NCBI RefSeq assembly: GCF_026745355.1
Contig: NC_079209.1
Coordinates: 2,916,295 to 2,980,294, forward strand
From: Beta vulgaris subsp. vulgaris
Taxonomy: Eukaryota > Streptophyta > Magnoliopsida > Caryophyllales > Amaranthaceae
Length of the DNA stretch: 64,000 nt
Reading direction: 5' to 3'
In this document: positions 11,271 to 23,139 of the stretch, piece after piece
How positions within the stretch are numbered: position 1 is the first letter of the stretch
Layout: each line of letters opens with the position of its first letter
The notes under the pieces: model-generated
Told to the model about the DNA's origin: nothing
Database searches by the model: none
The model's input: the letters and a program-made list of their open reading frames with translations, nothing else
Made by a program: the position numbers and the translations under genes

Positions 11271-12880
11271 GTTTAGTGTGGATTTTTTAGGAGAAAAGAG
11301 CAAAGTGAAGGAGCGAACGCTCTTTGTAAAATAGCTTAGGAGAGTGCGCTCCTCCAAGCTCTAATACATGGCAGAATGAGGCAGAAACTTGGAGCGAGAC
11401 GGGAGCTACCGAGGAAATTAAGCTCTTAGCATGGGGAACAGAGGAGCGAGTGCTCTCAAAGAAAAAGGAGAGGGCGCTCCTTTACGTGCTGAAGGATACA
11501 GTAGCTTGGAGCTACCAAGGAGCCCCCATTGAGCAGGCGCTAGCTCCTTGGGCGCATTTGATAGAGAGTGAGGGCTCCGTTATATAGAGGAGAGGGCGCT
11601 CCCAATTTGCTGGGCAGCCACCCTATTAGCAGTAGGGATGGAGCGACCCAGGAGCTTTCCATGAACACTCGCTCCATCCCCTAACTTTGTTATGAGCGGG
11701 CCCTCCTATTTAACAAGGAGTGGGTGCTCCTTGTTAATTTCTCGATATTTCTTCTTTAAACGCTGTTTTTACCCCCCGTTTTTGTAATGATATAAATAGT
11801 TTTTCCACTTAATGACAAATTAACTTTTATTTCAGTAAATCATTTTCAGATAGTTTTTAGCTTAATCTAGTGAAAGAAAGTGAAGTTCTAGTAAGAGAAA
11901 GTAGATTTTCATGATTTTGTAGCTTGGATTATGACAAAAATTATGTTTTTTATGCAAGATCTCCATTTCTTCTTCATGGTTTAATTAATATCTTTTTTTC
12001 TCTCTACTTTTTGTACTTTTATCTTTTTGTTTATTTAAATCTTGTTTAGTTAGTTTAATCCATGTTTAGATTTTAGTTTCTTAACTTAATCTTGTGTTAG
12101 ATCTTGTGTTAATTGTTTTAGTTGTTCATGTTTGATTTATTTTTTCCCTTCTATTAGTATTACTATGATGACTATGATGATTAGTGAGTAGTTAATTAGT
12201 TGGGGTTGGGGTGAAAACTCAATCATGATTGATTTCGGTGTTTGGATAAAAAGTTAGGGGTTTGATTGAGTTTCTTAATTGATCAATAGCATGATTATTA
12301 TCTACTTGCATTGTAGTTGGTTATTTGGATGTTTGTTGATTGATGCCTTAGTCAAATTGATAGAGGAGATTAATGTTGACATTTAAGCTATTTCTGGCTT
12401 AATTGCTCATGAGAGTGAGATTTGAGTAAGGGTTTTCTAAATTGGCATTATGCTTTACCTTGGATGTATGTTTGAAACCATGAGAGTGGCGTGTGAAGTT
12501 TTATGCACCCTTGCGAGAGGGCTTAGAACTAGTTAAGAGCCAATAACCTCAATTAGTTGCTTCATTCTTTCCCCTATACTTCACCCTTCTTATTCCCTAA
12601 ATCATGATTGGATGGTGTTTATCCCCTTCTCCCAATGTTCTTATCAATCGATTTCTTATCTAATCACTTATTAGCGTCTACCTAAGGTCTTAATTAATTA
12701 GTTAATTTATTCCTTAGTTTAACAAACCAAACATCTTACTAAATCTTCGACTTAGCTTGCAACAATTAGCAACATTAGTGTTCTTTTTGCTATTCCCTGC
12801 GGTTTTTGACCCTTACTTATCACTTTACCTAGTTTAGTGATTTAGTTAAGGTTTGTTTGACGATTAGGAGATTTGTAATG
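11271..12880 (+). mobile_element. LTR-like region of a gypsy element (Athila/Tat-like), ends uncertain
   Basis: The first 500 bp hold many short GAGCG/CGCTC-type inverted motifs. They are followed by a TATA-like GATATAAATAG (about 11790) and a long leader. The last 100 bp, with CCCTGCGGTTTTTGACCC followed by a TTATCACTTTACC-type stretch, resemble the 3' part of Athila/Tat LTRs. No primer-binding site or second LTR was found. The family call is from memory of such LTRs and is tentative. Confidence 0.4.
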
Positions 12881-13239
12881 CCGAATTTTCCTTTGTTAGA
12901 GAGGAACTCCAAGCAAAAGTAGAAATAACAAAACAAGAATAAACCAAACACCTAGCTAAACTTACGGAGAAATAAAGCGTGGTAAAGCCGTCCACTGGCC
13001 TCTACCATCCTCATTTAAAATACGACTAAGTTCTATAAAAATACTATCTAAGATGAACATAAGATTTTATAAAATATTATATTTTGGGACAGAGTGCCGA
13101 ATTATAACTTATTGGAACTTATGTATAACTTATTGGAACTTATGTTATGAAGCGTAGTATGTTGAGTTCTTATGTTGTGAATACGGAGTATTGAACAAGA
13201 GGATACAAGTTAGAAGTAGGCTGAAACCTTGGTTTCCGT

Positions 13240-13350
13240 ACCATCTTCTTCAAGATTCGCCACTACGGAGAAGGGACTAGATTCATGTGCTTCGATGTGG
13301 AAACTTATAGTATGAATTGTCTTGTATGTCAGGTTGCCAAACAATTTGAA
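13240..13350 (+). pseudogene. Possible gypsy integrase zinc-finger fragment
   Basis: The frame at 13294-13350 reads DVETYSMNCLVCQVAKQFE. This fits the DVxxYxxxCxxCQxxK end of the HHCC zinc finger that precedes retroviral-type integrases of Ty3/gypsy elements. Only this piece is recognisable and no catalytic core follows. It may belong to the same dead element as the LTR-like region before it. Confidence 0.4.
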
Positions 13351-14994
13351 AACTCACAGATCATCTTTCATGGATTGATTATGAAAAGCACCTTGACATA
13401 TACATAAATAATATGTGCCTGCAAAAATGTATTTAATTACAATGTTAGAAGAACTTGCCTGGTTAATGTTTGTGAGACATGACAAACCGGCATTATGCGC
13501 TGTGTTTTATTGTGGAACCTGCCTACGACTACAAACCCCAAATTTGACGTTAATTAATCTGGATATTTGATTCTATAACTAATAATTAAGCAAATAATTA
13601 GATCTAACGCAATGTTGTGGAGTTCTGACTTGCTATAAACATACTGCAGTTATTTAGCACAACAGCTCAATCCTTAGGTGTCGGAGTGTTCGTGATTTAG
13701 GTTTGGCTTATTATATCTCCTCCCTTAAAAGCTACAATTGCTAGCAATTTTTGGAAAATATTTGGTTGTACTATGGATTCTAGCATGACAAATGCAAGGT
13801 AGTCCTTATGAGAGTAGAGCTAGATTAAACTAGTCCGGTTCGGAAAAAAGGATTTTCAGTATGAAATTAGATCCGATTAAATACTTGGTCTCATAACTAG
13901 AACTTTTTAGCAAAAAGCAAATGATCAACTTCAAGTTAACAAGAATTATAAAAAAATCGCAATTTATTATTCTGATTGGCTAGGAATTTGTGAACTTTTT
14001 TATCAAATGTTGCGAGTTATTATTCTAACCCAAGCATTTGTGATTTTTTTTTCCATTTTCCGAAAGACTAATAGCAAAAGAAGTTTTTCCGCTAATGTAT
14101 CTTTAGAAAAACTATATATGAGAACGAATATTATTACTATTTTTTGAATAGTTATACTATGAGATAATTTTGTTCTAACAAATCTATCAATTAATGGAAT
14201 CCATCAACTTACATCGTATAATGACCCACAAATCATTCTTGTTTCCCTCTTTCCAGCGAAGCATCCTCTTTCACTACATCTTGTCACACCATTGTCGCTT
14301 CCGCTACCACCCTTTAGTAATCTCTTCCCTCATGCAACTGCCCCCTCCTCTCTCTCCCCGGCCCCGGCCCCCATCTCTCTTTATCTTGCCTCCTTCTATA
14401 TTTACCATCATTATACTCAATCTTGGGAAACATAGCAAGTGGGGGTGTTTGGCGAGTAATCATTAGTGGTAACGTTGTGATGTCACGAGGCTTGATCTTT
14501 CGGGTTTAGTTAATAACTGATAAGGGTTTAAGACATAGACAAGAAATTTGAAATAAGAGGAAATAGTGAAGGATTTGTGGTGGCTTAGTTGGAATGATAT
14601 GATGAGTTGAATCTACATTATAATTACCAAATTCTAAATTTGAGTCATTGTTGTTCAAATTCAGATTTAAATATTAATTATCGAATCTGGATCATATTTT
14701 TTTCCTTGAATCAAGGTTGACGTGAGTCGAATAAGAATTATATTATCATTTACGCTAACAAAATGAAAATTTAGAATATGATTATACTTTATTCGATCTT
14801 AGTCGACGAACGCTTACCTATCATGTTATAATATCATTATAATATATTAGTTGAAGAGCAATTAGTTAAGCAATAGTAATTAATTGGATGAGGTTGCATT
14901 TGAGTTGGATCTTACATATAATCGATCGGTTTTGTTTTGATATTGATAAGTTCTTCCCTTGAAATAAGTCGGATTCATATTGGATTTGGAGCAA
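13351..14994. other. Non-coding intergenic stretch
   Basis: No convincing gene is seen. The 90-codon frame at 14194-14466 is Pro/Ser/Leu-rich without a domain. ATTGCTAC at 14995-15002 is the left target duplication of the next element. Confidence 0.5.
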
Positions 14995-15002
14995 ATTGCT
15001 AC

Positions 15003-15271
15003 CAGGGCCGTCTTGGAAACTTTGAGGCCCCAGTTCTAAAATGAAAATTGGGCCCCAATATCAATAAATTAAAGACGAAATAGTTCGAAAGTTAAAGGTG
15101 AATGTTCAAATATTAATGATAAATCGTTAAATTTTTCTGATTAAGAGTGAAAAATAATGGTGATTTGCTTTAATATGAACTAAAATTATTGTAATAATTA
15201 TATTTTGAGGCCCTTATAATTTTGAGGCCCTGTGCTGTAGGGCTCTTTGCACACCCTCATCTACCCCTCTG
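15003..15271. mobile_element. hAT-type MITE, 269 bp
   Basis: The element begins CAGGGCCGTC and ends CCCCTCTG, with CAG/CTG termini typical of hAT. A perfect 8-bp target duplication ATTGCTAC lies at 14995-15002 and 15272-15279. The left end resembles the end of the element at 38823-39139 (CAGGACCGTC on the minus strand). It is non-coding, so it would need a transposase made elsewhere. Confidence 0.88.
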
Positions 15272-15392
15272 ATTGCTACCCTAAGTTGGTGTGATGCAAC
15301 AATAACATTGATGGAGGCATGAAAAGTAAGAAGAGACTTAGGTGATTGTCTTAGGGGTAGTTTCAAGTTAGTGTTAGTTGAAATGATGGTGA

Positions 15393-15679
15393 TGTAACAC
15401 CCGACCCATACGAAGTCGAGTATATCATCATCAATGCGCATACATGGCCAACAACTATCCTCAATAACCAACACAAGTTCTTCCGATTCATTTTGTCCTC
15501 ACTCATGCGCACCCTGAGAAACTTCCCACAAGTTCACCCATCCCTAGATAGACTACTTTCCAGTCAAGCACGCTTACCTGTGGAGTAACGAAGGAAATGA
15601 GATCCCTAAAAGAAAGATGCATCTTGTTGGAATGAGTAGCATGTTAAATTACTTTAAAGCAATCATGAGGGGTATTATA
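15393..15679 (-). mobile_element. Solo LTR of a Cassandra TRIM retrotransposon (5S-related)
   Basis: The minus strand contains a block very like plant 5S rRNA, including GGTAAGCGTGCTTGA (15564-15578, the box A region) and GGGATGGGTGAACTTGTGGG, in the same order as in 5S rRNA. Such 5S-bearing LTRs define Cassandra elements. The LTR ends in GGGTGTTACA on the minus strand. Flanks GGTGA (15388-15392) and CGTGA (15680-15684) look like a 5-bp target duplication with one change. With no second LTR next to it, this is a solo LTR left by recombination. Confidence 0.85.
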
Positions 15680-17065
15680 CGTGATGTAGGGAAAGGAGGT
15701 GTTTAATTTAGCATAACCAACTTTTAGAACCAAACAAACCTTTAATATCCTATTCTTTAGGGCTGAATTAAAACGGGTTGTACTAAACTAAATTGAAATG
15801 AATTAAAGTAAAACTATGAGAGGAATGTAGCTGAACTGAGCCAAATTGAACTGAAATTATGCCCACAAAACAAGGCCTACATTAGCCGTCATTTACACTT
15901 GAACTATGAGGATTCCTTCGCTCCAAATATAAAAAAAAACTCCACTACAACTTCAATAGTTGAGGGTCATCAATTTTTCAGGGAGCTCATATGACCCCTC
16001 TTTTAGTAATCCTTTGCATTTTTAGCGAACTTCCCAACTAAATAATTTATGATATATCTACTCGATTCAAGCACGTCATTTGCTAACCAGCTTGTTCTTA
16101 GTCTTAGAAAGTAATAGGTATCCCAATTCTTGTTCACTCATAATGTCAAATGAGTCACTCATGGGGATGTTGTCTACCATAGTAAGGATGCTTTGACGGA
16201 ATCCATATGGCCTATAGTTTGGAAAGGATAGTAATATGTCTAGCATAATTAAGGACAATTTAACGGAATCTATACCGCCTTATAGCTCAAAAAGAACAAT
16301 AATATGTTAATATAGAAAGGTTGGTCATGCTCATATAGGGAGTCTTATTGACATCATTTCATTCCTTCAATCTCCCATTGTGACACTATCCAACGAACGC
16401 TAAGCTCTTTAGAATTAAGAAGTAGGTACAACATTTCAAAGACCTCTTGGTGGAAAAGCTTGGCCTATTGCCCACATAGAAACTCCCTTTTATTGCATTC
16501 TCCTTATTTTCTAGAGGGACAATTGGCTTCACGTGCTCCATAAACCAAATATGGGGAAATAATGAAATTTTATGACTAATGTATGCATTAAAGTGTAATA
16601 AAATTAGTTTCATTGGTTCAATATTGAGGTAACACTTTCCATTTAAAAGAATTCCAAAAAACATGCCTTAGGTTTACAACGCCAAGTTAATAAGTGTCTC
16701 TTATGTGTAAGGCATTGGAGTTATATCTATTTTCGGTATCTATTCTACATAGATCAAACATGTAAACCATGTGGATCTTGAAATATAGAAGTAAGCTACA
16801 AGCAAAAGCTAAAGGCCTTCATATAACCATGTCAAATGTTGGGACTAAATTATCTTCTACCAATTGCAGGTCCAATTTAATCACGACCCATATATTTGTA
16901 TGGCTTACCACCTCATACATGCCTCATGATACATATTGGAGGTCCATGATACTACTTGGCCCGTCGGTTCAAAAGAGTAAAGCCTTCTACATACCCAATT
17001 ACTATTATAAATACCCCTAAAGAGGTAGAAGTAAAAGGAGGTAGTGACCTACTTACATGGACCAC
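15680..17065. other. Non-coding stretch between Cassandra copies
   Basis: A degenerate tandem repeat of about 70 bp lies near 16190-16330 (GACGGAATC-type units). The minus-strand frames at 16076-16258 and 16386-16664 faintly resemble decayed copia gag but lack a firm motif. No gene is called. Confidence 0.35.
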
Positions 17066-17786
17066 TGTAACACTTGACCCATCCATAGTCGAGTCTATCG
17101 TTACAACTGCGCATCCAGGACCAACAACTGTCATCAATAACCAACACAAGTTCTTCTAGGGCATTTTGTCCTCACTCATGTGCAACACGAGAAACTTCCC
17201 AAGAGAGGTCAGCCATCCCCGTACTCCCATCCAATCACACTTAACCGTGGAGTGACAAAGGAAATGAGATCCCTAAAAGAAAGATGCATCTTATTGGAAT
17301 AAGTAGGTTGCTAAATTCCTCTAAAGCAATCATGAGGTGTATTACATACACCCCCACTTAAGAACAACAATGACCTCGTTGCACCTGAGCATTCCATATA
17401 TTCGGCCACAATGACCTATATGTCTCACAACCTCAAAACTGATCACATATTCAATCACAGTCAGTTTTATATCCCACACAGTCACAGGATTGCTCTGATA
17501 CCATTAGTAGAACCTGGCCCATCCGAAGTTGAGTCTATCTCACCAATACACATCCATGACCAACAATTGTCCTCAATAACCAACACAAGTTCTTCCGGCA
17601 CATTTTTGTCCTCTCTCATGCACACCTCGAGAAACTTTCCAATAGGTCACCCATCCTTGGACTACTCATAGGCAAGCAAGCTTAATTGGATTAACTAAGG
17701 AAATTAGCTCTCTAAAAGAAAGATGCATCTTGTTGGAACGACTAGCCTGCTACATCCTTTAAAAGCAATCATGAGGGGTTTTTACA
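17066..17786 (-). mobile_element. Complete Cassandra TRIM retrotransposon
   Basis: On the minus strand the order is as follows. The 5' LTR is at about 17786-17504. The primer-binding site TGGTATCAGAGC (17503-17492) is complementary to initiator tRNA-Met. A short non-coding inner region holds a purine tract, AAGTGGGGGTG (about 17359-17349). The 3' LTR is at 17346-17066 (281 bp, TGTAAT...TGTTACA). Both LTRs carry a 5S rRNA-like block; in the 3' LTR it includes the stretch opposite 17175-17260 with CGTGTTGCAC. The LTRs differ at many places and the flanks GACCAC/GACAC match only in part, so the insertion is old. It has no protein genes and depends on enzymes from other elements. Confidence 0.88.
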
Positions 17787-18438
17787 GACACTACCACTCT
17801 CACTCTCACTCTGTCATACGCCACATTCTCTCTAAATTCGTTGGGTTTGAGTACTGACTTGAGTGTCGAAGCTTCGGAGGCACTACCTGGAGAACCCCCT
17901 TCGAAACCCTGTGATTATCTGCATATATCGATCTCTTGGGAGCTAACAAGCATCGTTGAATGCTCTAGATTCCACATTACATTTTTTAGCGAAAATAATG
18001 TGGTGCTAAAAGGAAGGGCAATGTTGAAGATTCATGGAAGAACCCACAATTTCCATGGCTAAATGGCTCAATTTAGTGACAGACTAATCAGCAGGCAACA
18101 TCTAGTGAAGCAATAAGCTATCACACGAAACTCCTAACTCAGACACTTAGCACCTAATTTTTTAAGTGGAAGATAAAATAAGTACATTTATAAGTGCTAC
18201 TATGATATCTTACATCAAACAGTCATTCTACATTATTCCAGCAATTAACCTACATCAAAGAATCGGTCTACAACAGACAGTTGGTCTGCATTAGTCCAAT
18301 CTTCATTAGACAACCAGTCTGCATCAGTCCGATAGTTTGCCTACATTAGATAAACAGTTTGCATTAGACCGAAAGTCTGCCTCGTACCAGCCAGCCAGCG
18401 TCTAGAAGGCGATTTGCATTAGAAGTTGTTGCAGATAA
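17787..18438. other. Non-coding stretch with CAGTCTGCATCAGTCC-type short repeats
   Basis: Between about 18220 and 18400 a motif like CAGTCTGCATTAGTCC recurs several times in degenerate form. It also occurs inside the large duplication further right (19151 and 20660). No gene is seen. Confidence 0.45.
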
Positions 18439-18791
18439 AGGTGGGCATGGGCCAGACCAGCAAGTTTTGAGCCTGGCCCGGCACGAGCTCGCTCAAAGGC
18501 TAGCCCGACCCATTGTCCGCTACATGGGTCGTGGGACTGCCGCGGTCTGGAAATTTTATTTCAAACCCATCCCGGTACGAGCCCGCCTATCGGGCCCGCG
18601 GGTCGAATGCCTATTTTCTTTGTTTTTTAGTCTAAAATTGTCAAAAAAACAAAAAAAATAACAAAAAACACGGGTCAGGCCTATGGGAGGCACGAGCCCG
18701 ACCCGTGAACAAAATCAAAAGATTTAATTTCAGACTTGACACGGCCCGCCATTCACGAGTTCGGGCCCGACCCATGCCAAGGTCTAGTTGC
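18439..18791. mobile_element. G+C-rich TIR element (probably hAT-like)
   Basis: The left end, GGTGGGCATGGGCCAGACC, matches the inverted right end (CCTTGGCATGGGTCGGGCCC on the minus strand) imperfectly. Both subterminal regions repeat GCACGAGCCCG-type motifs. Such GGGCCGGGC-rich elements are common non-autonomous transposons in plants. Short open frames on both strands follow from the G+C content. No target duplication was confirmed. Confidence 0.5.
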
Positions 18792-18822
18792 AGACCAAGT
18801 CTAGCGAACCCCATGTGCAAAC

Positions 18823-20325
18823 CATGGTTGGCGTACTCGACTTTACCCATTAGATGAGTAAAGATAAAGTTGATTGAACAACTTATAATTAAACCTATCA
18901 GCTAACTAGCTTAGATATGATGTGTTTGAAGAACTTATGCTAAGTTGCTGAGATGAAGTTGATTTGAAGAACTTGCAAAACTTATTTGCTAACTAGCTCG
19001 ATTGGGTTAGCTTGAAGACCAAAAAAACCTAAATGTTGTAGTCGCGGCTAACCTCGCAATCATTTTTTATAAATTTGCAGACCTTCTATCGCAAAGTCGA
19101 ATATGGTGAATTTATCAATCGAAATCCAAGTGCTCTGGCTTGCATCACTCAGCCAGTCTGCATCAGTCCAGCTGTACCAGCATCAGACCAACAGTCTGTA
19201 TCGGACCAACCATATATAGTTGATTTGATGAACGTGCAAAACTTATTTACTAACTAACTCAGATTGGTTGAGTTTCAAGAGTTTATCTGCTAACTTGCTT
19301 GGATAAGGTTGATTTGAAGCGCTTGCAACACCTATCTATTAATAGCTCGGATAAGGTGAGTTTGAAGACCAAAAAATCCAAGTGCTATGGGAACGGCTAA
19401 TCCCACATACACTTGGTATAAATTTACAAAACTTATCTTGATAAGTCGAATAGGGTAAGTTTGTTAATTGCAAAGTCGTCTCACAAACTCTCAAGTTGCA
19501 TATATATATTTGCCAAACATGTCTACACAAAGCTAGACACCGCAAAGTGAAGCAATTAAATGACATAAAAGAGTATAAATTTCAAGTTCCCTGCTCAACC
19601 AGCAAAGAGTATTGGTCTTCCCAGCGCTTTAGAAATCACTATAATCTCACAAGCTACATAGTTTGTATATAACCTTTTGCACTTATTCTTGATTTCTGAT
19701 AAAATTTAACTGTGGCTCCCCAAAGTTTAAGGACTCCATAAATGATTGATTTTACACTTAATCAAACAATAATACTCGTGAGCTAAATTCAGATATGCTA
19801 CATGAAAGATATAGAGACCGATCAACTCTGTAACTTTCATTTCACGAGATTTGAACTCAAGCCTCTAAATCCAAATATGCTACATGAAAAAAAAAATCCC
19901 TCTTTTTAATTTAAATCACATAAACTATTGACATATTGCACCTCACTCATGTAACATTCAATTATTAGTAGAGCAAAGAGAAATAGAATACAATAAAATA
20001 ACATTACTTGCAATTATCTCTAGTGATATAGAAATATAAAAAACACATACACAAATGAAGGTAATATTATAATTATTTTATAAATTACTCTTTTATTTAT
20101 ATTCTTTTATCATTCTCACTTTTAATTTTGACACCAATATTTTTCGTCAATTTAAATTCCTCTCAAAATCAAAATCTTGAATCAAATAAACAGAATTTGG
20201 TCCTTCTAATAAAAAGTAGTGTATGTGGATCACGGTCCATAATAAAATGCATGAGAGGTTCGATAGTAATAAATAAAAACATAAATTGAAAGCGGCGCAT
20301 GCGGCTACACACGGCGGGCGTAAAT
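18823..20325 (+). repeat. Tandem duplication, unit 1 (about 1.5 kb)
   Basis: From the CATGGTTGGC(G/A)TACTCGAC start to the CGGCGGGCGTAA end, this unit is repeated in direct orientation at 20338-21814. Each unit contains internal degenerate repeats (GCTAACTAGCTCG, TTGAAGACCAAAAAA). No protein frame is conserved between the units; the similar minus-strand frames at 19339-19566 and 20886-21077 are just duplicated non-coding DNA. Confidence 0.9.
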
Positions 20326-20337
20326 ACAAGAGCCCGC

Positions 20338-21814
20338 ATGGTTGGCATACTCGACTTTACTCATTAGAGGAGTAAAGATAAAGTTAATTGAACAGCTTAC
20401 AATTAAACCTATCAGCTAACTAGCTTAGATATGGTGTATTTGAAGAACTTATGCTAAGTTGCTGAGATAAAGTTGATTTGAAGAACTTGCAAAAACTCAT
20501 TTGCTAACTAGCTCGATTGGGTTAGCTTGAAGACCAAAAAACCTAAATGCTTTAGTAGTGGCTAACCTCACAATCATTTTTTATAGATTTGCAGAACTTA
20601 TATGGCAAAGTCGAATAGGGTAAATTTATCCATCGAAATCCAAGTGCTCTGGCTTGCATCAGTCAGCCAGTGTCTGCATCAGTCCAGCTGTACCAGCATC
20701 AGACCAACAGTTTATATCGGACCAACCAGATATAGTTGATTTGATGAACTTGCAAAACTTATTTACTAACTAGCTCAGATTGGTTGAGTTTGAAGAGTCT
20801 ATCTGCTAACTTGCTTGGATAAGGTCGATTTGAAGCGCTTGCAACACCTATCTATTAACTAGCTCGAATAAGATGAGTTTGAAGACTAGGAAACCCAAGT
20901 GTTATGGAAACGACTAATCCCGCATACACTTGTAACAAATTTACAAAACTTTTCTTGATAAGTCGAATAGGGTAAGTTTGTTAATTGTAAAGTCGTCTCA
21001 CAAACTCTCAAGTTGCATATTTGCCAAACATGTCTACACAAAGCTAGATATCGCAAAGTAAAGCAATTAAGTGACATAAAAGAGTATAAATTTCAAATTC
21101 CCTGCTCAACTAGCAAAGAGTATTGGTCTTGATAGGGCTTTAGAGATCACTACAATCTCACAAGCTACCTAGTTTGTATATGACCCTTTGCACTTGTCCT
21201 TGAATTATGATAAATTTTAACTATGGCTTAATCAAACAATAAGACTCATGAGCTAAATTCAGATATGTTACATAAAAGATATAAAGACTAATCAACTCTG
21301 TAACCTTCATTTCACGAGATTTGAACCTAAGCCTCTAAATCTAAATGTGCTACACGAAAGAAACAATAGATAATCTCTCTTTTTATCTCTAAATATTTTT
21401 TTAATCACATAAACTATTTACATATTGCATATTGCACATCACTCACATAACATTCAGTTATTATTAGTAGATGAAACTGAGATAAAATATAATAAAGTAA
21501 CATTATTTGTAATTATCTCTTATAATGGAGAAATAAAGAACACATAGCCAAAATAAAATAATATTATGATTATTTTATACATTACTCCTCTATTTATATT
21601 TTATCATTCTCATTTTCAATCTCAACACCAATATTTTTAGTCAATTTAAATTCGTTTCAAAATCAAATAAATTGAATTTGGTCAATTTAATAAAAAGCAG
21701 TGTACATGGACCAAGGTCCATAATAAAATGCATAACACAAGAGGTTAGATGGTAATAAATAAAAACATAAATTAAAAGCGGCGCATGCGGCTACACACGG
21801 TGGGCGTAATTACA
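20338..21814 (+). repeat. Tandem duplication, unit 2 (about 1.5 kb)
   Basis: This is the direct copy of the preceding unit with scattered substitutions and small indels, so it is not recent. It ends about 400 bp before the TATA box of the ERF gene. Confidence 0.9.
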
Positions 21815-22210
21815 CGGTGAATTAAAAGAGCGTGACTACGTAACATAAAGTCGAGTCTTACACAAAAAATTAAAGATTACCCATTTCCCTACAGCACGCA
21901 ACATACTGTGCCGAAATGATGCATAAATACAGCAGACCACCTCACAAGTCACAAAAAACACTACAGACCAAAAGAATCTCCAAACGGCTCAGATTAATTA
22001 CTCTTTATCTTCTTTCTTTCTTTAATTATTAATTTAAGCGTAGTTACAGCCGATTGACGGGTTTTAAGAAACAGCCCTCTTTGCCACGTAACATCTCCTC
22101 AAGGCTATTTCCGTAATTTCCGTCCTATGTGGGCGGCTAACCAAAGATCAGTCAAATCTCTTGCTGACTGTGCCGCACTCCTTTCTCTCTCCTCTTCCAC
22201 CCCTCTCCCT
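21815..22210 (+). promoter_or_regulatory. Upstream region of the ERF gene
   Basis: This is unique sequence between the 1.5 kb duplication and the TATA box. I did not see a canonical GCC-box. It is the likely proximal promoter, judged by position only. Confidence 0.45.
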
Positions 22211-22217
22211 TATAAAA
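22211..22217 (+). promoter_or_regulatory. TATA box of the ERF gene
   Basis: TATAAAA lies 137 bp before the ATG. A start site about 30 bp downstream would give a leader of about 110 nt with no upstream ATG. Confidence 0.7.
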
Positions 22218-22347
22218 CCAACACAACCTCTTCTTCTTATTATTACCCATTCTCATCATCATCATATATTATATTACTCTCTTTTTCCTTCAACTTTTGT
22301 GTGTCCTAGAAAAAAAAAAAAAATACCACTTTTGTTTATCTATATCT

Positions 22348-23139
22348 ATGGCGCCGAAACATAACGGTGGCGGCGGTGGTGGTGGTTGTGGTGGTAGTGT
22401 TGCTGTTGGTGTTAAAATGACATCCGCCGTTGGAGGAATCTCCAACGGCGGTGGCGGAGTTAATGTCAAGGAAGCGCATTTCCGCGGTGTTCGAAAGCGT
22501 CCGTGGGGACGTTATGCAGCTGAGATCCGTGATCCTACTAAAAAATCACGGGTTTGGCTCGGGACTTTCGACACCGCGGAAGAAGCGGCGCGTGCTTATG
22601 ATGATGCTGCACGCGCCTTCCGCGGTGCGAAGGCTAAAACTAATTTCCCTCTACCTAATGAGATCCATACCAACATCAGCGTCAACCACAACAACATTAA
22701 CAATAATAATAATAATCGTAGTAGTCCTAGTCAGAGTAGTACCGTGGAATCATCAAGCCATGAGAAACCGTCTCATCTCTCACCGACAACAACAACCGCG
22801 GTGATGGTTGATTCTTTACCGTTAGATCTTAACCTTGCCGGAAACTTTACCGGCAGTGTCCGGTTTCCTTTCGTTTCACCGGCGCCGGCGGTTGGTTTTC
22901 CGGCGCCGATGAGTCAGTTCTTCTACTTTGACGCGGTTGCGCGCCAAAATCAACAACATCAGTTTAACAAAATGATGATGAATCATGTAGTGAGTGAACG
23001 TCACGCGCCACCAATGGCGCGTGATGTTCAAAGTGATTCGGATTCATCCTCCGTCGTGGATTTAAATCAAGATCTTAATAGCGTTCCAAGAGGTCTTGAG
23101 ATCGATTTAAACGAACCTCCGCCGTTCGATTTGGCTTGA
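22348..23139 (+). CDS. Ethylene-response factor (AP2/ERF), repressor type with EAR motifs
   Basis: Intronless gene for a 263-residue nuclear transcription factor. A Gly-rich N-terminus (residues 7-38) is followed by one AP2/ERF domain (about 44-101) with [20 protein letters not shown] and [16 protein letters not shown]. The Ala and Asp residues of these motifs mark ERF rather than DREB proteins, so GCC-box binding is expected. After an Asn/Ser-rich linker come an LDLNL motif (159-163) and a C-terminal DLNEP motif (253-257), both EAR-type repression motifs that recruit TOPLESS-like corepressors in this family. Domain order and length fit ERF group VIII (AtERF3/4-like). The start is the first ATG after the TATA box; the open frame further upstream has no ATG. 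Gly (GGT/GGC) and Asn (AAC/AAT) codon runs may vary in length between plants. It is probably regulated through the duplicated upstream region, but this is inference. Exact orthology is not claimed. Confidence 0.96.
   Translation: MAPKHNGGGGGGGCGGSVAVGVKMTSAVGGISNGGGGVNVKEAHFRGVRKRPWGRYAAEIRDPTKKSRVWLGTFDTAEEAARAYDDAARAFRGAKAKTNFPLPNEIHTNISVNHNNINNNNNNRSSPSQSSTVESSSHEKPSHLSPTTTTAVMVDSLPLDLNLAGNFTGSVRFPFVSPAPAVGFPAPMSQFFYFDAVARQNQQHQFNKMMMNHVVSERHAPPMARDVQSDSDSSSVVDLNQDLNSVPRGLEIDLNEPPPFDLA

Noticed and set aside
15505..15610. 5S rRNA gene (minus strand)
   Set aside because: The match is diverged and lies within an LTR that has its own TG/CA-type ends, so it is the 5S-related part of Cassandra, not a gene.
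16386..16664. Copia gag remnant on the minus strand
   Set aside because: The resemblance is faint and no diagnostic zinc knuckle or protease motif is visible.
22297..22347. Upstream in-frame extension of the ERF protein
   Set aside because: It has no ATG (the frame begins at TTG); the first ATG after the TATA box is at 22348.
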